DNA of 64,000 bases from Neckera pumila (taxonomy: Eukaryota > Streptophyta > Bryopsida > Hypnales > Neckeraceae). The stretch's first letter is position 1. Each line of letters begins with the position of its first letter. The position numbers and the translations under genes were made by a program. Below are positions 13,961 to 25,400 of the stretch, piece by piece. The notes under the pieces were generated by a model, which searched no databases, had not been told where the DNA came from, and saw only the letters and a list, made by a program, of their open reading frames with translations. The stretch spans positions 22,503,823 to 22,567,822 of the forward strand of contig OZ018408.1 of assembly GCA_963969595.1 (NCBI GenBank), given 5' to 3'.

Positions 13961-14604
13961 CTACATCAAAAACCTTTTGTTGCATGTTTGATGGTAGTGC
14001 AAAATATAAAGGAACCACATTGAAATGTCCTATTTGGTCTCCCAAATTTTGAAGTTTTTTATTTATTTCTTTGCAAGCATCTTCAATTTGGTCCTCCCTA
14101 GTAAGAAAGACAAGGATGTCTCTTGACTTTTGGTCTACATGAATGTATACCACCCTTTTAATTGCGGAATTGAAGTAATTTTCTACAATTGTTTTAGTAC
14201 AAAATACCTCCACGGGGTGTAGTCTTCCTGGAACTTCCATAAGTGGCGCCCAATTGAAGTAGCTTTGAATCTTGCAACCTCTAAAGTGGCACTTATCACA
14301 ACAAGCTTCAAGTTGGGTCGCTTTTTTAATTTTCTTTTTAAGTAATGCCAACAACACATCTGTTGTCTCTGTCCTCTCATGCGGTTCATCAAGGATGATG
14401 ACTTGGTAGCGCTTAAGCAAGGGATCTATCATGGCCTCTCATAAAAGCATTCCATCAGTCAAGTATTTCAATCTTGTTTTGGACCCACTACAATCATCAA
14501 AACAAACACTATATCCAGCTTCATCTCCAATTGTCACAGCCATCTCGTCAGCCACACGCCTTGACATTGCTATGGCAACCATTTTTCTAGGTTGTGTGCA
14601 TGCT

Positions 14605-15492
14605 TGTAACGCACAGGGGTGCGGGTGAGGGCCCAAAGGCCCCCCTCAATTACAAACCAGCAAAAAAGCTAGAGGAAAGAGTGTGGCACCGTGAAGTGCC
14701 ATGTCCCGTTCCCTTGAGTACAAAACAACTGAGTCCAAGCCGTTGTGAACTAATGCTCGATGCTATCTAACTTCTCTCTATTTCTAATAGCTGAGTGTAC
14801 ATGGCGCCAAATTGCCATACCTGCATGAAGAGTAGCCACCCATGTGGCTCCGAGAATGCGTTTGATGGAGACTAGCTGCGATGAGTACCTCGCGCTGCAT
14901 CGGTCCATCCAAGTAAACCAGAATAGAAAAGTACGCATCAGATCCCACGGCTGATGCGAGAACACATGCTTGCCTAAGTCCCGGATGTCTGGATTCCCCA
15001 AAAGGGCTTCCTCGAGCGAAGTAACCCTCAGTGCATTGTGCAAACTTGCCAGGGTGTTAAACTTGTCCTACAACTCCCGGGTGGTAGGACAAGACCAAAA
15101 GAGGTGCATGGATGTCTCGTGCGTACAGGAGCACATGGAGCAGCCAAAGTTTGCCGTGGAGATCCTGAAGGATAGCCACTCCCCAGTCACAATCCCTCGG
15201 TTAAGAACTTGCCAAACAAAGGTGGCTTGTTTCCTTGGCCGCGTGTTGTGCCACATTAACTGATAGACCGACCTGATGTCATGCTCTGAGTATCTTTGAT
15301 TCATCATCTCCTGAATTCCAATGGGCCTCTCCGCCTTGGTCTTGAGACCTTGTGCGTAGCCCCGTCTGGCCGTGTATGCAAACAAAGGAGCGTCGGAGAA
15401 CTTACCAATCTTGTCCCACGACCATTCACCAGGATCCCATGTTAGATTTTTGATTGTCCCGTCCTCCCTTGTTGTCCAGACCATATCCGGAC
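14605..15492 (-). mobile_element. 5'-truncated LINE fragment with zf-RVT domain
   Basis: An 888-bp insert flanked by an exact 14-bp target duplication, GTTGTGTGCATGCT, at 14591-14604 and 15493-15506. The minus strand encodes the C-terminal reverse-transcriptase zinc-binding domain of a plant LINE: HNTRPRKQATFVWQVLNRG, then SMCSCTHETSMHLFWSCP with C-x2-C...H-x4-C spacing (about 15085-15140), followed by a conserved tail to about 14760. No poly(A) tail is visible at the 3' end. It interrupts the helicase pseudogene just after its Walker A region. Confidence 0.85.
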
Positions 15493-15614
15493 GTTGTGTG
15501 CATGCTACTTGTTGCTTGTTGGTAGCATAGCTTGCTGAATAATGAATTGTGGAATTTGAGTGGTCTTGCCAGAGCCAGTGTCACCTACAAGGATGATTAT
15601 TTGATGATGTGCCA

Positions 15615-15617
<3 letters not shown>

Positions 15618-15650
<33 letters not shown>

Positions 15651-15715
15651 CCCCCTAATTGCACCACGGGGATGCAAGGCTAGCGACCTTGTTGAGGGCT
15701 GAAATTTTCCTAATG
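15618..15715. mobile_element. Partial poly(A)-core MITE remnant
   Basis: One end reads (minus strand) CATTAGGAAAATTTCAGCCC followed by TCAACAAGG, matching the terminus of the element at 13053-13348. The other side is a run of more than 30 T. The expected second terminus is absent and helicase codons between the INPYT block and the Walker A block are also missing, so a deletion accompanied or followed insertion. Confidence 0.55.
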
Positions 15716-15796
15716 GTTTTGCCGCTTCTTTAGAATATTGTAATATTTGGTGGAGTAGAGCTTATGAGTATAAGGATTGATTCCATGAGCACTATG

Positions 15797-16034
15797 CACT
15801 ATAAGAAACCCTTGTTTTTTGGGATGTTTTCACTATTTTTTGGAACACATTTTTGTGGACATTGAATAAAACAACCCATGTTTTTATGTCAACAATGGTG
15901 TTCAATATAACATCTTGATGTTTTATTGAACATCATTGTTGACATAAAAGCATGGGTTGTTTTATTCAATGTCCACAAAAATGCATTCCAAAAAATAGTG
16001 AAAACATCCTCCAAAACAAGAATTTCTTATAGTG
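15797..16034. mobile_element. CACTA-type MITE (copy 2)
   Basis: A 238-bp near-perfect palindrome starting CACTATAAGAAACCC and ending with the inverted TTTCTTATAGTG, flanked by exact 3-bp ATG duplications (15794-15796 and 16035-16037). The two arms share a long inverted block around AACATCTTGATG. Related to copy 1 at 11844. Confidence 0.85.
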
Positions 16035-16566
16035 ATGTAATGCCATTTTATTATTGAAATTCAACAAACCACAAGATAATATCCAAGTCTTAAAAACTAA
16101 ATACTATGTTGGGCTTTCTATTTATTTTTCCACCATGGTTGTCTTTTACTTTAATCTTAATAGTTTATTTAAATCTAATCTTTTACTATAACTCTAATAA
16201 TATACTCTAAGTCTAATCTTTCACTTTAAATCTAAAAAGAACTTGAGCTTAGATTTCCCAAAATTTGCAACTTAGAAGAATAATGTAATGATGATTTTTA
16301 ACCTCTAAAGGATTGAGAAGCCCTTGGGCGGTCCATTGTGAAGCCAAAATTGAGAATTTTTTTGGAAATTTTGGATGAATGTGTATTCCGTTACTATCTT
16401 CTCAACACACTAGATTGTGTGCAATTTGACTAAATGGTTATGGAGTTGTGAGATAAAACATGTGTTATTTCTCAATGTAGACAAGTTGTACAAGAAGAAA
16501 ATTTTTAATTTTTAAAGTTATTCTCTTAACATAAACATTATATCAATCATTTAGATAGTTCTTTAA

Positions 16567-17491
16567 CCCCTAAAGGACCAACATGCATTTTTTGGCCGTA
16601 TAGAAATTTTGGGCAGGTACGTGTGACTAGAGATATCCATATTTGAGGCTGAAATTTTAATAGAAGGTGGGGGCGAGGAATATCTTCATGTGTACCAAGT
16701 TTCATGACATTTCAAAATACAAGTCAACAGCTGTGACCTAATATGTTCCTTTTTTTCGTAACTGGGCAGTTTGGGCAGATCAGAAAAAATCGTTTTTTCC
16801 GGATTTTTTTTTTTGAAATTGGTTCTCTACATTTATATATACTTAAAAAGCTTTGAGTCACTCCATTTCAATCAATGAGTAAAAAGTTATGAGGGTTTTT
16901 GGTTTGTGGGCAATTATGGATTCTCTACTCTAAAAAAAACTTTAGAGTCGTTTATTTAACTCAATTTTCAATATTTTTGGAAAAAAAAAAAAATTCTAGG
17001 ATGTAGATTGATTATTACAACATTACAACCATTGGGATTGGCATTTTTAAATTCCATGATTAAATTTTTAACAATTTAGTATTTTGAGTCATTTTCTACT
17101 TCTTTCTACTTACTATTTTTTTCCTATATGTTGTACAATTCCAAATGATGTGAAATTTTTCATGCATATAGGCAACTTGTTTAGGAAACTGAATTCAAAG
17201 AAGCACCACCTTTATCGGCATTTTTTCATTGAAAAGTGAGCTTGCAAAGTGCAGCTGCCCGGTTTTTCGCAGGATTGAAAAAATGGTTTTCAAGACTTTG
17301 AATGCTTATATCTTATGATCCACACGGTGGAATTTTCTGAAATTTTTACCACATGTTTTCAAAATATCATACTACAAGATCCTACGGTTACATGTGTCAA
17401 AGATTGTTTTTTTCCAAAAATTTTGTAGTTGTATTAGAAATGGCAGTTTTGGAGCGTTTTTGGTGATTACATAGTCATGAAACTTTAGGGG
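16567..17491. mobile_element. piggyBac-like non-autonomous TTAA element (copy 3, inverted)
   Basis: TTAA at 16563-16566 and 17492-17495; ends CCCCTAAAGGACC and inverted ACTTTAGGGG. Internally homologous to copies 1 and 2 but in the opposite orientation: the shared blocks near its right end match the reverse complement of the left parts of copies 1 and 2. Length 925 bp, no open frame of note. Confidence 0.75.
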
Positions 17492-18038
17492 TTAAAGTAT
17501 GCCTTTCTAAAATTTTCAAATTACTGAACCCTACTAATTACAAGATTGTAGTGCTTGAATTCTGAACAAGTAATTTAATATTTTTGAAATATCTCAAGTT
17601 CCAAAATGCAATATGCCAATGATAGCATTCCATCAAGCTAAATCATATAAGACAAAAGAGACACTTTGGAGCTAAGTCATATATAGTAAACATTGTCATA
17701 TAGTTTATTGGAAAATTGAAATAATTTTTTTCATTAAAATGAGGTAACAGATTAAAACAGGAGAACCAAAAATAAGTACTAGGTGATAATCAAACTCCAT
17801 GTATTGTTTGTGACACTATTATATGTCACTCAATTACTTCATCACAAATGGCCAAATATAACATATTTTATATGCGCATTAATGGGCCAATCATCATAAT
17901 TATAATTGTAATTATTACACCAAACCAATCCCTACATACTAGAGATACGTATTAAGTCCAACTCTAATTTTCATGTTGTATTTTTCATTTGACCTCATAT
18001 AAGTAAATGAATGTAATAATCCATGGAGTACATCCCAC

Positions 18039-18225
18039 CATTCTACACTAATTGAACCCCTACATATTCCATTTACTAATCAATTCGAACATTGAAGGTA
18101 TAAAATAAGAGATATGGAGGTTGGAAGGTTGATAATGAGTTCATTCCAAATACCAAAAGTTGAATGAGAAACAAAGTGAATTATATCCCTATATATACTA
18201 GTTGCAACCTTGCAAATTCAAATAT
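18039..18225 (+). repeat. 185-bp dispersed repeat, copy 1
   Basis: Begins near ACCATTCTACACTA and ends ACTAGTTGCAACCTTGCAAA, with a shared internal GAAACAAAGTGAATTATATC block. The other copies are at 19232-19392 (inverted) and 20508-20685 (direct). The end motif CTAGTTG(C/T)AACCTTGCAAA occurs at both ends of copy 3 as a direct repeat. Confidence 0.65.
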
Positions 18226-19231
18226 GCATTTAATTTCAAAACCCTTGTAAGGTATTGCAATCTTTCTTAATTTATTTTGTGACCAAAAAAATAACATTGA
18301 AAAAAAACATAGCATAAAACTAAATATGACTTTATTTGATTACAATTTTGAGTTTCATGCTCTATTTTGTTCAAACTTCTTCTTCAATTATAAGATGGAT
18401 TAAAAAACTAAGACTTCAATACCTTAAAAAAGACTTTGAAATTGACTACCACAGGGCCATAAATCAATAAAATTAATGTAAGTTTTGAAAAATAAATTTT
18501 AGAATATATCTAGAATATATCCATTTTATATAGAACATTTTAAGAATATATTAGATTTTATATTTTATTTCATAGATTATTCATAAGCACCCTTTTATCT
18601 CACAAGGGATCAAAATTTACAAAGGAATGCTTTCCTACTAAGAACTGCATGTATAGTGGGTTCCAATAAACTTACAAATTTTTCATTCAATTTTCATTAG
18701 AAAGTTCAGCAACTTCAAGAAGCTCTAGCATGCTCAAAAATGAATTGACTTTGAGCATGCTACCCACAAATTGAGTGGAATTGCATTGAAGTGCACTTCA
18801 ACTTCATGGTACACTATCTACCATACTATCTACCATATCATAGAGAACCTTTAGAAGATAGTCAAAGACCTTTTGCAATGGGATGATAAAAAAGCAAGAA
18901 ATCATACAAACAATTTAAGTGGTATGAAATCAAGTATCTCTAAAGCAACTGTGAAGGCTCATTTCTAATATGTATCATTAAATACAAGTTGTAATTTCAC
19001 AAATGGTGGCAATACTAGATGGTAGATAGTGTTTACAAAACATCAAACTCTTTGTATGATTTTCAATTACATATGTATTTGTAATGATGATGAAGTAGAC
19101 TTTAGTTTGATTCAAACAAAATTTAGAATTTGAAATTCTGTTCATTTTAAAGTGTATACGGGCCTCCCAGTGTTCTCCTAATCTTAGTAGAATCCAAAAA
19201 TTTGTAAGTTTATTGAACCCTATGGTACACT

Positions 19232-19392
19232 TGATTTTGCAAGGTTGCAACTAGAATATTGGGATATAATTCACTTTATTTGTCATACAATTCTCAAAGT
19301 TGGATGAAAATCATCAACTTCCAACCTCTATATTTCTTATCCTATACCTCCAATGTTTGAATTTGCAAGGATACAACTAGTGTAGAATGATG
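19232..19392 (-). repeat. 185-bp dispersed repeat, copy 2 (inverted)
   Basis: Starts TTGCAAGGTTGCAACTAG and ends GTGTAGAATGATGGG, the reverse complement of the ends of copies 1 and 3. It lies just outside the mariner-like remnant that follows. Confidence 0.65.
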
Positions 19393-19494
19393 GGATGCAG
19401 GTACGGTAAAGTCATTGATTCAATGCCACTTTTTAAAGTTCTGAAAAAGAATTGTTGTAAGTGAAGGACAAATTTGGCACCTCTCTGCCAAATA

Positions 19495-20330
19495 CTCCCT
19501 CTGTCCCATAGAAAACCTCCATTTACTGATTTCAACCATGTAGTAAGCCTTGGCTGTGTTGAACAACCTCGTAGAGGCAAGTTAAGCAATCAGGGAGCAT
19601 TCCTCTCCTAGCAAGCTTGGCCTTGCCTATATGAGGCACCTTGTATTTGTTGTTTCCATCATTCTTGATTGTCTCAACCATGTATTGTTGCAAGGTGAAA
19701 AAACTATTGCCTTCAACTTCTCCACCCAAGGTCCTTGAACGTCTTCATTGTTGCAGCAATTAGATTATCTATTGCCTTCTGCTCGATTTGATGTTGCAGA
19801 GACTGGATACTATTGAAGAAATCCAGGTCAAAGACATTCATGCCCAGGCTGTTTGCAGGTTGGAACTTGAATGAGTGTCAAACACATCTTTTTGTAAATC
19901 ATCAATCAAGTTGTCTTGTCCTAGATGCGGCTTTGCATTGTCAAACTACATGTATATGGAGTTGCTGGTCTTGCACGCCCATTTTAAAGGGCATTTCTCC
20001 CAAATGGCCTGTTAGCACTTTTTCCTACAACATTTTCTTGCTTTGTGTATATGGAGTTGCTGGTCTTGCACGCCCATTCCAAAGGCCATTTCTCCCAAAT
20101 GGCCTGTTAGCCCATTTTCCTACAACATTTTCTTGCTTTGTGTATATGGAGTTGCTGGTCTTGCACGCCCATTCCAAAGGCCATTTCTCCCAAATGGCCT
20201 GTTAGCCCATTTTCCTACAACATTTTCTTGCTTTGTGTATATGGAGTTGCTGGTCTTGCACGCCCATTCCAAAGGCCATTTCTCCCAAATGGCCTGTTAG
20301 CCCATTTTCCTACAACATTTCTTGCTTTGT
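19495..20330 (-). pseudogene. Mariner-like (Stowaway-related) transposase remnant
   Basis: At 19493 a TA is followed by CTCCCTCTGTCCCATAGAAA, the plant mariner/Stowaway terminus. Reading the minus strand away from it, frames carry the C-terminus of a plant mariner-like transposase: LDFFNSIQSLQHQ (about 19790-19835), NLIAATMKTFKDL, then after a frameshift FFTLQQYMVETIKNDG and GNNKYKVPHIGKAKL (about 19600-19700). The upstream catalytic region is replaced by a 95-bp tandem array. No second terminus was found, so the element is truncated and inactive. Confidence 0.8.
19951..20330 (+). repeat. 95-bp tandem repeat, four units
   Basis: Units start at 19951, 20046, 20141 and 20236 with TGTATATGGAGTTGCTGGTC. 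Units 2-4 are nearly identical; unit 1 differs (TTTTAAAGGGC in place of TTCCAAAGGCC). It lies inside the mariner-like remnant and probably arose by amplification of transposase sequence. The open plus-strand frames across it are by-products of a period not divisible by three. Confidence 0.92.
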
Positions 20331-20507
20331 TAATTGTCAACTAACTACATGGACTTCATCTCCATCGTGCCTCTTGGGCGATTCCTACTATGGAGTATTT
20401 GGCAAAGAAGTGCCAAACTTACTTAAGTGTTTTTCACTTACAATAGTTATTTTTCAAAACTTTCAAAATTGTCATTGAACCAATGACTTAGCGTGCTTGC
20501 ACCCCAC

Positions 20508-20685
20508 CATTCTACACTAGTTGTAACCTTGCAAATTCAATCTCAATCAATTCAAACATTGGAAGTATAGGATATGAAATACAGAGATTGGAAGTTGATG
20601 ATGATTTTCATCCAACTTTGAGAATTGCATGACAAACAAAGTAAATTATATCCTTGTATACTAGTTGCAACCTTGCAAATCCACC
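20508..20685 (+). repeat. 185-bp dispersed repeat, copy 3
   Basis: Same orientation as copy 1. The motif CTAGTTGTAACCTTGCAAAT at 20518 is repeated directly as CTAGTTGCAACCTTGCAAAT at about 20662, so this copy looks like a segment bounded by direct repeats. Confidence 0.65.
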
Positions 20686-20699
20686 TTGGAAAGTTTGGG

Positions 20700-22468
20700 G
20701 CATCTATATTATTAGGAGTAAGATTTATTTTTTGCCACACCTGCCCTACAACTACCGTGCTTCAATATCCAACTTCAAGAATTACCATAACAACATTATT
20801 ATTGCACTCTTCTGTCAACATGAAGCATTCACTTTCTACATGATGATGAACCTCATTATGATGACAATTTATAATGCTCACAGCACCAACGCATTCTCCA
20901 TATCACAATACACCAAAATGGTTATTTACTATGGTCTAAAGCATTTATCACAAGGACATCATTAGTTGAAACGTAGACTGCCATGCAGAAGTGGAAGGTG
21001 GTAGGAGCTATGACAGTGAGAGCTCAGAATGGGGTATTATTTCACTTGCAACTTAGTGAGAGCTGGATCTGATTGAGAGAAGTTCCTATTTCACTCACAA
21101 ACTATGGTAGAGTTAGATTTGAATATATGAAAATTTTAGATTTGAGTCCCGTGAAGCTGAAGTTGTCATTAGAGCACACAAGATCTCCCCTAACGTCTCA
21201 ATCCTTTTTTGAATTGTTGCACATTTTTGCTTATATCTTTGTACAGAAACTTCATTTACTGAAATTTCCTGGATTTGATCATTAAGTGCATCCGTACTGT
21301 GACACGGAACAATTGGCTGGAAGACATTTGGCTAGGGCCGGGCTATTTTTTTTCATCGCACTATGAGCTCGCCAACAGAACAAGGGTTGCCAAATTCCAC
21401 AATTTGGACGGCAACCTTCCGTGGCCGCTCTTTAGTTTTAGCATGCTCCTCTTTCGGAGTGATCTGGTTGGAAGCATCCTTAATTGACAAGAATTCAGAG
21501 GACTATAGCAAGCTCCCCAGCAAAAACACAGGAGTGGAGAAGGAGCGGGGAAGAAGCAGGCTTGAAAAGTGTCGTTTTATGTGGGATTTATTTTGATATT
21601 CCGAGTGATGGTGGGGTCAATTGGTTTCCTATGGCAAACGATCGCGTCCTTACCCGCCAAGCTATTCTGCCCTCTCCATTTTTCAGTGACACGGTGAGGA
21701 AGCTTTAAGGAAGGTTGTCTTTTCTAGATTCAAGTTTTACATTGGATGAATGAGAACTTAGTTGGATGAAACAATGCCTCGAAGGCATCTGTTCCAAAAT
21801 ATGGACGTCGGAGCGCTTCAGGGCTACACACAACCTCTAGAGCGACCAACTGAAGGCGGATTGAATTGCAGGACAAGCAATAGAGGTGGCGCTGCCATAG
21901 CATTTTGGCCCATTTTGGCCCATTTTGGCCTATGATGTGATTCATAGATCTACTTGAATGTTTAACCCCTGCCCATCTCAATGGCCCGGCCTCAATCACC
22001 ATTTGGCCGTCCCGGCTCTATAGAAGCACAACCGTTCGCGACGAGAGCCTCCATTTCCGCAAAATTCAGCTCCTTCCAAAGCCAAATGGGTTGGATTTCA
22101 CGGGCTCCTCAAATACAAGGAGCCCGAAATATGCTTGTCTTTTCCTTGTGAACTTTCTTTTGGTGTTGTCCAACCAAGCGCTTTGGCGTTGCTTTGTCTC
22201 CCTCCGGCTGAAGGAATCAAACGCAGGGGTTCTCAGAGTTATGATCCTCACCATGCGAAGTGGAGGCCTCCAAACAGATCATGCAAGGCTAATGTTTGGG
22301 CATGTCGAGAAGAACATGAAGAACGAAGAGAACATAAAGGATGGACAAAAGGAGGCGACACCTCAGTCAATGCTCCCAAATTCTTTCTAACAACTCAACA
22401 AAAGTTCCAGCACAAAAATCGGTGGTTCAACAATTGCAGCAATGGCGATAGTCAGGACAAGCATCCCA
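20700..22468. other. Intergenic region, possible LINE scrap, short tandem repeat
   Basis: No intact gene. Around 21295-21430 the plus strand reads NNWLEDIWLG and continues open for about 40 codons, reminiscent of the region just before the LINE zinc-binding domain, but this is weak. At 21900-21929 the 10-mer GGCCCATTTT is repeated three times. The FAM21-like gene's 3' flank ends here. Confidence 0.4.
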
Positions 22469-25400
22469 TTATTCGCCAAACAAATCCTCCTCCTCATCAC
22501 TATCACCAAACAATGAGTTCTTAAATACTCTAGATCTATTTGCATCTTTCCTATCTGGAAAGGAAAAGGCTGTTTGCTGGGCTGTAGTAACATTATCTCT
22601 TTCTACAAGTCCCGAGCTACCTGCACCTACTACCTCTGATTCACTTGGAGACTCCATGGACAAATCACCAAAGTCATCAAAAAGTCCCTTTCTAAACAAA
22701 CTGCTACTACTACCAGAGGTCAAGGGCCCAGTCAGTGGCGAACTTTGGTTTTCTCCAATTTTATTAGCCCCGTTTTCTGGTGTCAGTGTACCTTCCTTGG
22801 AAAAGAAGTCGCTCATTTCGTCCAAATCGTCGTCATCAAATAGTCCACCTTGAAATGAGATCGGTCCTGGTGTTCTCTTTGAAGCTGGTGACCCCTTTTG
22901 CAACTTTGAAATCGTCTCCACCTTGCTCTTGCCCTTACTCGCGAACCCTCGGTTGTCCTTGAGGTTCAGCTTCAATGGTGACGACCTCCTTGCACTAAAA
23001 GATTTTTCTGCAGGTACTGCTGCTATACCCTCATCTGGCTTCTGCGGGGCTTTCTTACCTTCCTCCGGGACTTCATTCCTTTGCGACCTCTGTTGGCGAG
23101 CTTGAAATGCTGATTGTAATCCTTGAAACAGACCATCAGGAAGCGTTGGCATTGGAAGGTCGTCAGGAACTGCAGAAGGCCGATACTCTGAAGCAGGTTG
23201 TGGTTTGCTTTCTTCAGTACGTAGGTTCAGTGAGAGGCTAGGCGCAGTAGTATTATTCTGGATTTCAGCAGTACTCGTTATGCCTTGAGGAGGAGAGTCA
23301 CTCCTTGAACTTATCCCAGGAGATGGCTCTAGATCATCAGAAAACCCGTCCAATGGACTTCGACTAGGGATAGGTGTGGAAATCGATGGGCTCTGCGGAC
23401 CCATTGAACCGGCTACAAGCGCAAAGTTATTCCTGCTGAATGCAGGTGACATCTGAAAACAAAATGATCACCAGGTTAAACCATCTCTTCTCTGCTGATC
23501 TGAAGAATAACTCAATTTAACCCCTAAATGCCTAGCACGTCCAGTCCATCCTCTTAAGACACTGCAGTTTGCTATTTGGAGGGTTCTGGCATATGCACCT
23601 CGTATTCCTAAAGTCAAGTTGGCGTTGCATGCGTACAATTAGGAGCTCCACTACATGCTTTCCCAAACATTAAGTAATCCAAATTTTCACGTACGTCTAC
23701 GTATTCTCATGTTTAAACATTACTAAGTAAAGAAAAACTTAAGGCTTGAAACAAATTGTATAAGAAATTTATTGCAGTCATTTTATCAGGAACCTGCCAA
23801 CATTTATTTTGAGGTTCAATCGTATACATAATGTCTAATCATCAGTTTCCAAAACAGTTCAATGCGTACATTCCAGAACATCAAAGTTTTGTCCAAAACT
23901 GGTATGCATTTTGGAGATAAACAATTCGTTCCTGGAGCGGGAGTAAAAATAAGACAGTGATTGAATTGCGGTGGAGAGTGCATACGGGAATTGGAGGAGG
24001 TTGCAATAACAGTGTCTTTTTCAGTTCCCCTAGGGCCTCGGAAGTTAACCCTTGATTCTGATATTGCATGTCATGCTCCACAGGTGTCTGTGCATGCTTT
24101 GTTGATGAGTCACCATCCAAACTAATCTCTTCTGGACTGGATCTTGTCCTGCCAACAAACTTCACACTGTCCAGTTTAAGCGGAGTCTCATGTGCATTAC
24201 TCCAAAAAAGAACAAAATACTATTAACCAGGACTCCAAAAATTACAAGCATAGACCTCAAAGAAATTTTAAGGTACTCACTTCCACCTATTATTACCACC
24301 AGTCAAAATACGAGATATAATGGAACGATTCCATCACGGTACAAGTTAGGGCCAGTTTCCATGGAGGCCGGAACTGGAGGGGGGGGCCAGGCTGACCACG
24401 GGCAACTGGAGGGAAAATTTTTAGAATGTTCACCCGGCGTACAATTCAGAAGACCTCCGGTCAATGCTCCGATCCGTCCAGCGCTGTTTTAGCCTTTTGC
24501 AGCGCTGGAGGCCTGGAGGTCCAGTTCTGGACCCCTCCAGGCCCCCATGGAAACGAGCTCTTAGAGACGGCACACGAAAGGAAATAAATACACACTACTC
24601 ATTGAGACTTTGCATGAACCTTCGCAAAGCCACAAAAAACTCCCAAGTGCTGTACGCTACAAGTTCAAATTTAGAAACCAGGATTACGACGTTCAGTAAT
24701 GGGAAAAAAACCCCTCAGTTTCATGTTTATAATTTCTGTTTACACTTCAATCCGTCTCAATAGCACTATCCACGAAGTCCAGAAAGCATGGTACTGAGAG
24801 CCCCACTGAATGCCCGAGGCATGATTGTGTTAAAAAGTCGCTGACGAAAACCTAGACAATATCTAAACAAAGCAAAAGTCAAACAAGCTATGAAACGAAC
24901 ACTAGCTCAAGATTCCATCGCTAAAGAAGACACCAACAAGAGTAGTATATACCTGGGAGTATTGCTGTCGGTATCGTGTGCAGCGAATGTTACAGCATTG
25001 TCCACATAGCTATGCTGCTCATGTGCATTCTCTAGATTTGGAATCATCCCTCCATCTAAGACAATAAGCCATATCAAAATAATAATCTTGTATATAAAGC
25101 TTCAACTTTCAAGTACGAAAACTTAACAGAGATTAAGATTACGATAAGGATATGAGGACCAAGGCTACGCGACCTTGCGCGATACCGGCTACCATGTGTA
25201 ATCACATAACCATGGCTTGGGGAAGTCGATCTCACACATGGAGCCAAATGCAATTTCACAATCCGTACTATTTGTGATTGCATTCTTGCAATTCGAATCT
25301 AACGAATGATTAAGTTGTAGGAAGCAATTAAGAGGTTTACTAAGGACGACTTACAATGGAATAAAACGATCCTTCTGACCTACGAAGCCAAAATAAGGCA

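Larger units (their letters stand above)
17500..19490. other. AT-rich region with dispersed repeats, no gene seen
   Basis: No gene recognised. It contains two copies of a roughly 185-bp repeat (one direct, one inverted) and a pair of imperfect inverted segments around AAACTTACAAATTTTT (about 18670) and AAAAATTTGTAAGTTTATTG (about 19195). Confidence 0.5.

Noticed and set aside
20043..20478. Nested plus-strand frames starting with MCIWSCWSCTP
   Set aside because: Generated by the 95-bp tandem array read in successive frames; the coding signal is on the minus strand (mariner-like transposase).
24190..24492. 100-aa plus-strand frame
   Set aside because: Runs through the Harbinger MITE and intron 7 of the FAM21-like gene; no motif.
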